In this document: positions 1 to 10,560 of the stretch, in pieces
How the letters are laid out: each line of letters starts with the position of its first letter
How positions within the stretch are numbered: the first letter of the stretch is position 1
Origin: Solanum dulcamara
Lineage: Eukaryota > Streptophyta > Magnoliopsida > Solanales > Solanaceae
Direction of reading: 5' to 3'
DNA length: 64,000 nucleotides
Assembly: GCF_947179165.1 (NCBI RefSeq)
Contig: NC_077243.1
Span: 47,136,501 to 47,200,500 of the forward strand
Program-made: the position numbers and the translations under genes
The notes under the pieces: generated by a model
What the model saw: the letters and a program-made list of their open reading frames with translations, nothing else
Database searches by the model: none
What the model was told of the DNA's origin: nothing

Positions 1-935
1 CGGATTAGCAAACCGAGCATCTGTACTAGCAGGTATGTAACGCACCCCCCTGAAGAAAGGGGGGGTCAGTACGGACAATGTACTGAGTATGTAAAGCATG
101 GACTGTAATAAGTAAAGCCATTACCAGAATAGAAGGTGCAGAAATGAGCAAAATATCCAGAATACCAAAATGCTTTTCATAACTACAAATAATGTATGCA
201 GAAAACATATGCCATATCTGGCCCCAGTATGGGACTCGGTCAATAAATTGTGGTCGCCGCCCCATCACTAGCGCCATAATACATCATAATTCTAGAGTAG
301 GGAATATCTCCGTAACAGATTATTTCATATCAGATGGTCATATCAGATTATATCATATCATATGTGTACATGGGACATCATAACTCCACAAATCCCATGT
401 ATAGGTCATACCTTCCCCCTCACGTCGGGGTACAACGAACAACGTAGAGAAGTATGCATGATAACAAATCCTGGTCCGAGCTTAGTGAAAGAAGCATTGA
501 GGCATCCATGAGTGGAGTAGTGAGAAAATAAATGCACTATAAAATACAAAACATTTCTAGAGACTCGATAGCGTAACTACGATGCCAAGTCATATAGGAG
601 AAATTGAGTGATAATCATAGTGCATGTCTTTCAGATATCACGATGGTCTATGTCAAATAGTTCTTCTGAAATCATTTCCATATTTCAAAATATATTATAG
701 GGATCAATGGAATAATTAAAATAAGCTATTGTTCAAAATCAAGACAAGAATCATATCAAGTACCTTTTGAAAGTCACTATGGATTACATCAAAATGGAAC
801 TTCTGAAATTATATACTCGCATCAAAGCATAATAAAATTTCCTTTGGAAATCAAGAAATTGGCCATCCTAGTGGCTCTAGAAATAGGAACTTCCTTAGAA
901 CCATAAAAAAATTCATATATTTGTTTTCATAACGA

Positions 936-1110
936 CCATGCCAAAAGAAGGAAACGTTAGTTTTACATACTTATGCCAAAAATATACCAAAAGAAGAAAA
1001 CATTAGGTTTACATACTTATGCCAAAAACATGCCAAAAGAAGGAAACGTTAGCTTTACATACTTATGCCAAAAACATGCCAAAAGAAGGAAACGTTAGCT
1101 TTACATACCC
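936..1110. repeat. 46-bp tandem repeat in LTR A1, about 3.7 copies
   Basis: The word CCAAAAGAAG recurs at 941, 987, 1033 and 1079, an exact 46-bp spacing, with each unit reading on into an AAACGTTAG-TTTACATACTTATG-like segment. The other family A LTRs carry one or two units at the same place (near 19.06 kb, 26.55 kb and 47.15 kb), so this copy has expanded. Confidence 0.9.
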
Positions 1111-2224
1111 TTACGGATTACTCTTAATACGTTCGCCTCGTCGTCTCTTGAACCTATTTAACATGAAAGTAACTCTAAGGTTAGTGACCTTTGACTTAAT
1201 ATCTTGTAATTCTACCACCAATTACCCATAGGAACCAACCCCTTATCCATTCCCTTAGACTAGTTCATTACTAGTTCCGAAGTTAGCGAAAATCGGGCAG
1301 CATCTCCCCTATAACTTGCCCAATCCAAACTTCCGTTTTAACCTCCAAACCTTAGAAGAAAACCAACAACAACTATCAGAAGCATATATACAAGTAAAAC
1401 ACTTCAACATTACACAACACAAACTCCAAACAACTCGCTTAAAACTACGATACAAAAGTAGGGTTTTTAATCTCTATTTCGTAAAACCTTTAACCACACA
1501 AATCGGAGTGTCATGAGGCTGAAACCAGCAGAATATAAAGTCATTTTTAGTTATTTTCCATCCCTGCAATACTACAAAACAATGCCCAACACAACACCAT
1601 AATAACAACGACTCGAGCCAAACTTAAACCCATTAAAATCGCATCAAACCAGCCCCTACATGACCTTCAACGTTCTTTAGTCATAACATGTATATTTTCA
1701 TGTTTCAAATCCATATTTATACCTTCATAACATTTACAAACCCTTACCAAAATGTGTGAGAAGAGATCCAAGCCATACCTTGCTAGAACTCGCTAAAACT
1801 TGCCTCGGAAGTTCTCTTAACATGCTGAAAATTGATGGGCTGTTCGCGTCCCTTCTTCGCTGCCCTAAATAGTAATTTTACGCTGTTAAACACCATAATT
1901 TAGCCATGGGATACCTTAAATAATTAATTCACAAAACGAAAGTCGGAGACTTACCACAAATTGGCCAAATCCGTGGCTGCCCATAAATTGGCCAAATCCT
2001 TGCCTGCCTTCTTCCTCTCTCACGTTTTTTTCTCCTTTTTTTTTTGGCTAAGGACGCTGAAAATTATATATTATTCAGCATAAAATACATATATACACCT
2101 CCTTAGGAGGTGACATATGGCATCCCCGTAGGGGTGACATGTGGCAGCCTCCTAGGGCACCACCTCATCCATGCAGCCACTCATATGCTGTCACGTGGAA
2201 GTGTGGGGTCTACCCCAAGAAGGT

Positions 2225-2305
2225 TAGTCACCTACTTGGTCCAAGTAGGTGCATCACCTACTTGGTACAAGTAGGTGCATCACCTACTTGCTTCTAAGTA
2301 GGTGC
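2225..2305. repeat. Palindrome array in U3 of LTR A1
   Basis: Three near-copies of an odd-length palindrome lie in tandem: CACCTACTTG, a short loop, then CAAGTAGGTG. Each could fold into a hairpin. Similar words occur in solo LTR A5 near 45985-46060. The array lies about 340-420 bp from the 5' end of the LTR, in what should be U3. Confidence 0.8.
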
Positions 2306-2645
2306 TACGCCTCCTTCCACCTTTTCCGTGGGTTCGTAATCTTGTCTTACTTTAAGAACCTATGTAATACTTGCTACGTAAGCTCGACACGCCCTCTAAT
2401 AGCTTAAGTATGTAAGACATCCAAGTTTGTAGCTTACGCAAGCAAGTAGATTCCCACGACTTGTTATTTTGGCTCCCAACTCATTTCAAATCCTTTTAGC
2501 CCTATTTCCAACCTTCACTCTTATGGGGCATTACGTACTCCCTTTCTTAGAGTTATTTAATAACATTATAAATAATCTTGGTCACGTGGCAACTTTTAAG
2601 AAGTTTAAGAAAGCTTTTCAAAGTACAAAAGTACAGGGCATAACA

Positions 2646-4025
2646 AGAAGGAAGCAACCATGACCCATACAACATAATTTGTTGCGTAAGGAAATTTATT
2701 GAGTGTCTTTATGGCAATAGGGGCATGCAAGATTGCCTTTGGTTGACCGTCCTGAAAGGTTTCCATAGGCTGGAAAGTCATTAATCGTCCATAGGAGAGC
2801 CACACGCATAAGAAAATTAGATTTTGAGTGTGCATCCTAATTATCCACCCCATCCCATAATTCTTTCAACTCATTAATCATTGGTTCGAAATATACATCA
2901 ATATCATTCCTTGGCAACTTAGGTCCTGGAATAAAAAGTGTCATCATGAAATATGGATCTTTCATGCAATCCCATGGTGGAAAATTATATGTAACTAGAA
3001 CGACATGCCATATACTATGATTGGAACTCATATTCCTAAAAGGTTGAAACCCATCACTTGCTAAACCTAATCATACATTTCTTAACTCAGCTAAAAAGGT
3101 AGGATGACGCTCATTGAAAGATTTCCATTCTATTGAGTCAGATAGATGACGTATGACACCATCATCAATATTCTCCTCCTTATGCCACCTCATCTTCTTT
3201 GATGTCTCTTTTTCCATGTATAATCTTTGAAGCCTTGGTTTGATTGGAAAATATCGTAACACTTTATGAGCTACTTTCTTTCCTTTGGGTTTTACTGACT
3301 TCCATATAGACTTACCACACTTAGGACATGATTGAGCATTGACATAATCGCTCCAATATAAAATACAATCATTCTGGCATGCATCTATTTTGGTATATCC
3401 AAGCCTAGGTCACAAAGAACTTTCTTTGCTTCATAGAAAGAACTAGGTACAAATGATCCCCCAAGAAGAACTTCTTTAAAGAAACTTAATAACTCATCCA
3501 TTGATTTGTTTCTCCAATGGTTAAGTAACTTCAAGTGAAGTAATTTAACAACAAAAGACAACTTTGAGACTTTTGTGCAACCAAGATAAAGTTCTGTCTT
3601 ACCATCTTCTAACAATGTGTAGAACTTTGTAGCATACATATTTGGATCTTCATTTCCCTCCGAATAAGTTGCATTATTATCCAAATTATTATATCCACAA
3701 GCATCGTGGATCATTTGAGTAATGTCATCCTCTTCAGCGCTATCAACTTCTACTTCATCATTAAGTGCGACATTAGAATTTTCAACTCTAACTAACACTT
3801 CTCCATGCAAGTCCCACACCTTATAAGAATCCAGAATCCGTTCTTCAATAAGTCTACTCTTATATAAATACTTAGCTTGAACACAGTGTTCATATATCGT
3901 TTACAAGGACATCAAATCATAGTGTTCACCTTGGGTTGACTGAATGCCCAATTAAGAAAACCTTCTACTCCGTCTATATATTTTTGGTCAACTCTATTCG
4001 TGATATTCAACCAACTTTTATCTAT
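2646..4025 (-). pseudogene. TNP2-like CACTA transposase, N-terminal half, broken
   Basis: Read on the minus strand this is the N-terminal half of a plant TNP2 transposase, the enzyme that cuts CACTA termini. The first domain starts near 4025 with DKSWLNITNRVD...YIDGVEGFLNWAFS (transposase-associated domain, with a partial CPCK zinc-type motif). An acidic linker follows (3385-3819, ending EAKKVLCDLGLDIPK). The TNP2 domain is spread over two frames: LRYFPIKPRLQRLYM and MRWHKEENIDDGVIRH (3262-3071), then FIPGPKLPRNDIDVYFEP (near 2930). After a frame change it reads VALLWTINDFPAYGNLSG and CPYCHKDTQ (2790-2700). The start codon appears mutated (ATA at 4023-4025). Stops and frameshifts are present. 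The frame ends at LTR A1, so the C-terminal half is lost from view. Confidence 0.85.
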
Positions 4026-4798
4026 TTCTATTTTAATAAAAAATCAATAAGTTAATTAATTCAATTATTCATAATGATAAATATTGGACAGAGAAGTACT
4101 GAGAAATAACTTTACAAGAAAATATCAATAATGAGGTTGTGACTAGAGTTGGAAATTCTCACAATCAAATGTTAATAATAAAAAGGGAGCGTAGAGCACA
4201 TATGACTGTTATTACTTGAGACAAAATCATATATGGGCTTGGAATCAAGACGGGTGAATTGATGAGATAATAACTATTACTTAAGTGACCATATGAGAAA
4301 TCAAGTCTCTTAATTATATTCATTTTAGATGTTGGTTAATTAGTTACATATGAAAGTTAGCTTGTAAAGTGTGCAAAGTGTAGGGTGAGTTGTTTTGGGC
4401 CGTGCAACCTGGTGGAGCCAATTTTCAATATGTTAATTTATGGGGGTCAGATTCACCATAGAGATGGAGAAAATTTCTCAATATGTGACTAGCACAACTT
4501 TACTATGTTTACAGTGATTATCTAGCCAACTACAAGTAAACATTCATTTGTGGTCATAAAAATTTCAACTCTGATGATCTCATGGCCTTTTCTAAGCAAA
4601 AGGTAGTGAATTTGTTCATATTAGTAGCACTTTTCTGATGCACTCACAGTTTACGTAGTTGTTTTAATCAAAAATGCAGCTGGACTGTCTACTAGGAAAA
4701 AACATTTTTCACATAATAGACCAATCTATAATTTATAATCTTCTCCTTTTCACAGTCTAATAGCACCAAATTCTCAATTTATCAACTATCTACTACAC
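4026..4798. other. CACTA internal non-coding segment
   Basis: AT-rich sequence upstream of the transposase relic. I see no open frame with family features. It probably belongs to the promoter or intron region of the CACTA element. Confidence 0.5.
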
Positions 4799-4814
4799 AA
4801 TAATGTCAATCTCA
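4799..4814. repeat. LINE target-site duplication, left copy
   Basis: AATAATGTCAATCTCA, identical over 16 bp to 5674-5689. Such a long perfect direct repeat on both sides of an A-rich-tailed insert is the mark of target-primed LINE insertion. Confidence 0.9.
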
Positions 4815-5195
4815 AGTTCTGTGGCCTTTTGTATTAGAAATGCAATAGGTATTCTCCTGTATGCAGCGACAAGAAGGATACCAGATGGTCCAAATTTGAT
4901 AGCAGAAGTAAAGGAACTACATGAGGGTCTTGAATACTGTGTTACACACAGTATGCTACCAGTGGTATTGGAAATAGATTCAATGACTATGAAAATGATC
5001 TTAACTAGGAAGTGGGAGACTCCAAGGAGTATATCAATGATCATAAATGATATCTTAAGGCTGAGGAGGGATAAGGAAGTGAGGGTGGAGCATGTTTTGA
5101 GAGAAGGAAATGGACTGGCTGATTTTTTAAAACTAATTATGCTTTTGATTTTGCAGGTGATTATCATTTTTAGAATTTTACTTCACTTCCAGTGA
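4815..5195 (+). pseudogene. LINE ORF2 C-terminal RNase H-like domain
   Basis: The frame (AEVKELHEGLEYCV, VVLEIDSMTMKMIL, VEHVLREGNGLADFL) matches the RNase H-like domain (RVT_3 type) at the end of plant LINE ORF2, with the acidic E and D of LEIDS and the terminal D of GLADFL visible. The ATG at 4803 lies in the target duplication and is not the native start; the true protein began far upstream and was lost by 5' truncation. The reading frame is still open to the stop at 5193-5195, which suggests a fairly recent insertion. Confidence 0.8.
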
Positions 5196-5673
5196 AAGCA
5201 AGAAAATACTAAATACAGAAAAGTCACATATACCATACATGAGGATTAGACCAGCTAAAGATCATCACATACCTAGAGATTAATAACAATCTGGAGAGCA
5301 GCATCAGCAACAAGTTTTCATCTCAATAAGCCATGAATAGCACATGGAACTTCAATCTGAGACAATGGCAAACAATGGTCAACATCAAGGCAAGGAGATA
5401 ACGGATACATCCGAAGGAACATGGATGATTTCTACTCCATCCTGGAAGCTTGAATATGTATTCATTTGACTTTGAACCATAACACCTGGTGAGAGCTTGT
5501 AGGTGTCTGAAATGGTATCAAGTCAAGGACAGAGAATTTGCACCAGATTAGGCTCCATACTATTTTGGATGTAGTTCATACTTCAACATTTTGTTTAGTT
5601 TAGGATAGTTTCTCTGGCTTTCTTTTCTTTTGTTTCCTTACACTTGTGTACTAAAAACTTAATTTTTTAAATA
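4815..5673 (+). mobile_element. 5'-truncated LINE
   Basis: The insert is bounded by a perfect 16-bp direct repeat, carries the C-terminal RNase H-like domain of a plant LINE ORF2, then a roughly 480-bp 3' untranslated part, and ends in a T- and A-rich tail (TTTTTTAAATAAAT region at 5663-5676). Endonuclease and reverse transcriptase parts are missing, the usual 5' truncation. It sits in the CACTA element, so it arrived after that element had formed. Confidence 0.85.
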
Positions 5674-5689
5674 AATAATGTCAATCTCA
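5674..5689. repeat. LINE target-site duplication, right copy
   Basis: Exact match to 4799-4814; marks the 3' end of the LINE. Confidence 0.9.
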
Positions 5690-7012
5690 TATCTCTCCTC
5701 CAAATTATATAATTATACGATTATTATTATTCCTATAATTTTTAAGTATTATTGTATCTTTGTGTAGCTCACGAAAGATAAGGACAGATACTAAATGTCT
5801 AATTCTCCATACATTCTGCGGATATTACAGTGAGTCTTATCGACTCTAGACATCTCCAGAAAATGAAACATTAAATAAAGAGAAGCGATTGATCAGCTAA
5901 CTAGACAGAATTGCACAAAGTATAAAAAATAAATCTCTGTAAAAACAATTGTGAATACTTCTTTCTCCAACAAAGGTGTCAATTCTTTAACTAGTCAAAA
6001 TCACAAATATAAGAATAGATAAAGATGTAAACAACGAAGAGACTCCCGATTTCAAGATAGATTTTCCAATGTGCAATCCAAATGCAGAATTTCTATCAAA
6101 CAAACATAGACACACCCACACAGAGGAGATAATGCTCAAATGAAGAAAAACAAGTATCCTAAGAAGAATATTATCAAACACACCACACCTAGCTATTAAA
6201 GTAGAATACATGTTAAAAAACTTTCAGCTATAATTGAAAATACAACTTTCACCTTACCAAGAGAAAGAGATAAGCCAGAGATGACTTTCAAGATCAAAAA
6301 TAAAAAATGCAAAAATGCCATAGAACTTTCAGTTTCTTGTTTACCTCACAAGATCGAGAATACAAAATACAAAAACATCTTTAGAACTCTCAGCTTTTAA
6401 CTTACCTCGAACTGATTTTCAAAACATCAAATAGGCGAACTGGTTCAATCTTTTAGAACTTCAAACTTCTTACGCTCACACTGATTTTTAAATTAGGAAC
6501 TCTCTTTCTTCCCCTTCGACTTTAGGGAACCCCATTCCTATAAAATTTCAAGTGGGTTATAGAAATTACATGTGAAATCTTAAAATACATAAACCTAGAA
6601 GGGGATTTGAGCACATACCTGATGAAATACATACTTTAGAGAACCCCATTAGTCAAAATTGAAGAATATTCAGCAAAAAGGAACCCTATTCATATATATT
6701 TCACCAACAGACACTACTTGTTCCTATAAATCGAGCAGAGAGGAACCCATATACAACCTAGAAAAGAGAATCCTCTTTTGTCTCTATTTTTCTTCCTCCC
6801 TTTTCCCAGATCTATATAATAACCATTTTGTTTCTTCTGCTTTGTGCAAGAGAACGTACAACTATAAGCAAAGAGAAATGGCGGCCTTTTGTTTAGTTGA
6901 CCTAAGAGAATGTCCTTTTGTTTCTCTAAACTTTGGTTTTATTTTCCAGATTTTTTAGTTTATTTTTCTTTTAAATTTAATTTAGTTGGATTAACATTAG
7001 TGGTGACTAGGT
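5690..7012. other. CACTA internal non-coding segment
   Basis: AT-rich sequence between the LINE and the terminal region. A loosely repeated block (AGATCGAGAATACAAAA-type words, near 6290-6420) can be seen. The open frames here (5987-6211 minus, 6659-6958 plus) have no family features and I take them as chance. Confidence 0.5.
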
Positions 7013-7262
7013 CACTACAAAATTATATTTTGAGGTGACATTTCATAAGTTGCTACTAAATATTTGGCGCCAAAAATTTATTTCAGCGGGACTTTATAAT
7101 TTGATAATCAGTGACAGATATTAGCAGCGACACAAAATAACTCACCACTAAAACTAAATATTTTGGAACGACCATATATGTCGCTACTGAATATGAAGCT
7201 TTTGTAGCAACAAGTAGGATCGCCACCAAATCTCGCCACAATAAGTCTTATTTCTTATAGTG
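7013..7262. repeat. CACTA subterminal repeat region and terminus
   Basis: Begins CACTACAAAA at 7013 and ends TTATAGTG at 7262. It is filled with short GCGAC/GTCGC and GCTACT words in both orientations (GCAGCGACAC, TGTCGCTACTG, ATCGCCACC), as in CACTA subterminal regions where the element's own DNA-binding protein docks. The 5' flank GGT does not match the 3' flank TAC, so it is more likely one end of the large element than a free MITE. Confidence 0.7.
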
Positions 7263-7558
7263 TACCGATTGCCTCAATACTCGTTTTGACCATGCTACTA
7301 GCCTGATTTAGCCATTTCAAAGATGATGGAACCATGAGAATTCCATTCTGAGGCTATTTTCCTAAAGTTATGACCGAAGTCAACTTTTTTAAGTTATAAA
7401 GGCTCTAAAAAAGGGAAATGGGCCTAAAATCCAAACGAATGACCAGGCGAGCGAACAGTTAGTGCTAGAAAGTCATAAATGACTTAGGGCCGCTACAAGA
7501 ATGCTCTAAATGATGGAATAAATGCTTTAAGTCAAAAATGACCTAGAGGGTCATTGCA
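7263..7558 (-). repeat. B1 left LTR, partial
   Basis: Aligns with 14737-15030 of the right LTR end to end and stops at GGTCATTGCA (7549-7558), the 5' LTR end on the minus strand. The missing remainder is beyond the CACTA insertion. Confidence 0.85.
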
Positions 7559-7599
7559 ACATCCACTACAAAAGAACTTTCATCTATGAATGTAAGAGT

Positions 7600-8925
7600 T
7601 AAGAAGTACTTGAAGTCTCAAATAGGTTGGGGAACTGTGCCACATCTCATGCTCAGTCTCCAAGGAAGCCTCTTCGACCGGACGATTTCTCTAAAGGACC
7701 TTAACCACATGAATGGCTCTAGAATGCAATTTCCTGATAGATCTAGCCAAAATAGCAATTGCGCTTCTCAATATAACTCAAACGATCATTCAAGTCAACT
7801 GCGTCTTACTGAAGCACATGGGACTCATCTTGAATATACTGGCGCAATATTAAAACATGAAAAACTCGATAAATATATGAAAAGGCTGTGGGAAAAGCTA
7901 ACTCATATGCCACTTCGTCAACTGTCCTCAATATCTCGAAAGGGCCAATATACTTGGGGCTAAGCTTGCCCCGGCTCCCAAATATCATTACGCCCTTCAT
8001 AGGTGATACACAAAAGAATACTCTTTCACCAACAGCAAACCTCAACAGCTGACGCCTATGATCTGTATAACTTCAGCATCTACTCTGAGCTATCTTGAAT
8101 CACCCTCACATGATTTAAGGCCAACTACATAAAGTCTAATTGCGCATCCCGGGCTCTATAGACTCAAACTAACCAACTAGAGAGCGATAACGCCTACCAT
8201 ATAAGGTCTCAAAATGGGGCCATCTAGATATTGGACTAGTACCATATAAGGTCTCAAGTCTGCAACATGTCCTTGAGAACCTGTATAGTGCACTCCAATT
8301 GACCATTAGTCTGCAAGTGGAAAATTTTTCTAAGGTTGATACGATTACCCAACTCCTCCTGAAAAGTCCACCAAAAACTAGAGGTAGACTGTGAGCCCCA
8401 GTTTGAGATGATAAAAATAGGCACACTCTGAAGGTGAACCACCTTCCGAATATAGATACGAGCTAACCTCTCAGCATTATAGGAAGTATGAATAGGAAAG
8501 AAGTATACTAACTTGGTCAATCGATCTATGATGACCTAAATACTATCAAGACCATGGGAAGTGTGAGGTAATCCCATAATGAAATCCATGCTGATCCGCT
8601 CCTATTTCCACTTAAGAATGGGTAATATCTGAAGCTCGCCACCAAGTCTTAAATGCTCGGCCTTAACCTGCTGACAACTTAAATAACGTGACACAAAACC
8701 CACAATAACTCTCCTAATACTACTCTACCAGTAGTGTTGCCTCAAGTCATAATACATCTTAGTGGTGCCCAGATGTATAGAATATCTAGAGTCATGGGCC
8801 TCGCTAAGGATCATCTTAATCAAACCCCCAACTCTCAAAACACAAAGAAAGACACCAAACCTCAAACCTCTATCTGAATCTAAGGTAGCCAGACTGGCAT
8901 CACCTCCCAAAACCTGATCTCATAG
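7600..8925 (-). pseudogene. B1 integrase with chromodomain-like tail
   Basis: Integrase joins the retroelement cDNA to host chromatin; the tail of chromoviruses helps to target it. Read from 8925 down: zinc-binding part (SRYSIHLGTTKMYYDLRQHYW, 8725-8910); catalytic core (TKLVYFFPIHTSYNAERLAR and FIISNWGSQSTSSFWW, 8254-8520), where the usual SDRG is SNWG so the second catalytic Asp is lost; C-terminal part (VGERVFFCVSPMKGVMIFG and GKLSPKYIGPFEILR, 7806-8045); then RAIHVVKVL-RNRPVEEAS across 7600-7805. Several stops and frame changes make this a dead gene. Confidence 0.85.
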
Positions 8926-10010
8926 TGAAACTAAATCCTCATAATCAAACTGATAGGATCGAATCCAGTACAATGGAGATGAATGAGCTCCCACATAAGT
9001 TATAACACACTGGGAATCAGAGATGTCAAGTTGAATCATCCGGTTAACTAATGGTCTCTCAATAGTAGAAAAGAAGGAAAAAATACCCATACTCACTTCC
9101 TTCCAACTCAAGGCGTCTTCTACTATATTCGCCTTGCCCGGATGGAAGAGAATAGAGAGGTCATAGTCCTTTAAGAGATAAATCTAGCAGCGCTGCCTCG
9201 AATATAGATCCCTTTGGCTCATAATGTATTGAAGGCTCTTGTGATCAATGTAAATCTCGCATAGAACTCCACATAGGTAGTTCCACCAAATCTTAAGTGC
9301 AAAAACTACTTCCGCCAACTCCAAGTCACTAGTGGGGTAGTTTTGCTCGTACAACTTAAGCTGCCTCAACGCATAGGCAATAACCTGAATTTATTGTATT
9401 ATTACACAACCCAAACCAATGCCAGATGCATCACAATAAATGGTGAATCCCTTACCCTCAACTAGAAGAGTCAATATAGGAGCGGTGGTAAGCAACTCCT
9501 TGAACCTTAGAAAGCTCCTCTCATACTCCTCCATCCATACAAATGGGATATCCTGGTGAGTCAACCGAGTCAGATATACCGCTATAGTAGAAAAACCCTC
9601 AACTGATGGTACCCAGATCTCAAATCAATCTTAGAAAATAACACGATACCCTAAACTTATTGAATAGGTCATCAATCCTAGGCATGGGGTAATAGTTCTT
9701 CACCTTCACCTTATTCAACTGCATTTAATTGATGCACATCCACATAGTATTGTCCTTTTTCTTAACGAACATGCCTGGAGCACCCCAAGCCGATACACTA
9801 GGCTGAATGAATCTCTTATCTAAGAGATCCTGAAGGTGAACTCTGAGCTCCTTGAGCTCTATATGGGCCATATGGTATGTTTGGATGGAAATAGGATGAG
9901 TACCCAGCTCTAAATCAATAGTGAATTCAATATCGCAGTAAGGAGGGAGTCTAGGTAGATTGACAGGAAATACATCTGCAAACTCTCGGACTGTAGGCAC
10001 TGAATCAACT
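8926..10010 (-). pseudogene. B1 reverse transcriptase and RNase H
   Basis: Reverse transcriptase starts at 10000 with REFADVFPVNLPRLPPYCDI and runs to GAPGMFVKKKDNTMWMCIN (9725), the fingers region of Gypsy enzymes. The palm is split by stops. RNase H follows at 9369-9184 ([39 protein letters not shown]), and the linker to integrase shows ERPLVNRMIQLDISD (9100-9000). Multiple stops; not functional. Confidence 0.85.
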
Positions 10011-10560
10011 ATAGTGACCTACCTACTCACATCTCTAACAAAAGATAAGTATGCCAAACACCCACTATCCACTAGCCTCCGAGCCCAAACAAATAAAATC
10101 ATACCAACCAGTGTACGACTATAAGAGCCCTACCACACCACCGGTAGAATACTAGGCATGGCTAAGGTAACAGTCTTGACATAGCAATCCAAGACCGCAC
10201 GATGATAGGATAACCAGTCTATGCCCAGAAAAAATCAAAGTCTACTATATCGAGCAAAATAAGATCAACTCTAGTGTCACATCCCTGGATAGTCACCACA
10301 CAGGATCTAAAGACCTGATCTACTACTAAAAAATCACCTAATGGGTCAAAACATGCTATGGCTCAACTAAGGGCTTCGAGCTCATACTCAGGTTAGGGGC
10401 ACAATATATAGATATATAAGAATATGTGGAGCCGGGATCAAATAAAGCGGATACAGGCTGATGGCATAAATAAACCATGCCTGTGATCATATTGTCCGAG
10501 ATATCAACCTCTGCTCTAGCTGAAGATGCATAGAGACCTCCCCATGCACTCTAATGACCT
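10011..10560 (-). pseudogene. B1 retroviral-type aspartic protease
   Basis: The minus strand reads ITGMVYLCHQPVSALFDPGS followed by TYSYISIYCAPNL near 10495-10385. FDPGST is the active-site motif in the Tekay group (DPGS in place of the usual DTGS). Downstream the frame meets stops near 10365, then VDFDFFWA (near 10230) matches the usual VDFDVILGMDW stretch. Role: cutting of the gag-pol polyprotein. Confidence 0.75.

Larger units (their letters stand above)
1..2645 (-). mobile_element. Family A chromovirus LTR A1, truncated by window start
   Basis: On the minus strand this LTR opens with TGTTATGCCCTGTAC at 2645, matching the 5' ends of A2 (17533) and A4. Shared blocks run through it: the stretch near 1283-1310 (ATCGGGCAGCATCTCCCC), the GTAAGT-type donor near 1950, and the TCAGTACGGACAATGTACTG block near 66-85 that recurs at 24.9-25.1 kb, 39.0 kb and 40.6 kb. 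It is inserted in the coding part of a CACTA transposase. The other LTR end, and whether this is a solo LTR or part of a full element, lie outside the window, so no target duplication can be read. Confidence 0.85.
2646..7262 (-). mobile_element. CACTA (En/Spm-type) DNA transposon, 5' part
   Basis: A TNP2-type transposase relic lies at the left. The right terminus at 7251-7262 reads TTTCTTATAGTG on the plus strand, i.e. CACTATAAGAAA inward, the expected CACTA terminus. Subterminal repeats follow. Just outside is TAC (7263-7265), a plausible 3-bp target duplication. The outside sequence continues as a family B LTR whose intact partner reads CTCGTACCGC at 14734-14743, so the transposon inserted into that LTR. 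The element is cut on its left by LTR A1; its other end is outside the window. Confidence 0.8.

Noticed and set aside
3385..3819. Acidic 144-residue frame as an independent host protein
   Set aside because: It reads on in frame upstream into the transposase-associated domain and sits before TNP2 text on the same strand; it is part of the CACTA transposase.
7013..7262. A free 250-bp CACTA-type MITE with ends CACTACAAAA and TTATAGTG
   Set aside because: Its flanks (GGT and TAC) do not match, and the left flank is not the family B LTR found on the right, so it is better read as the end of the larger CACTA element.
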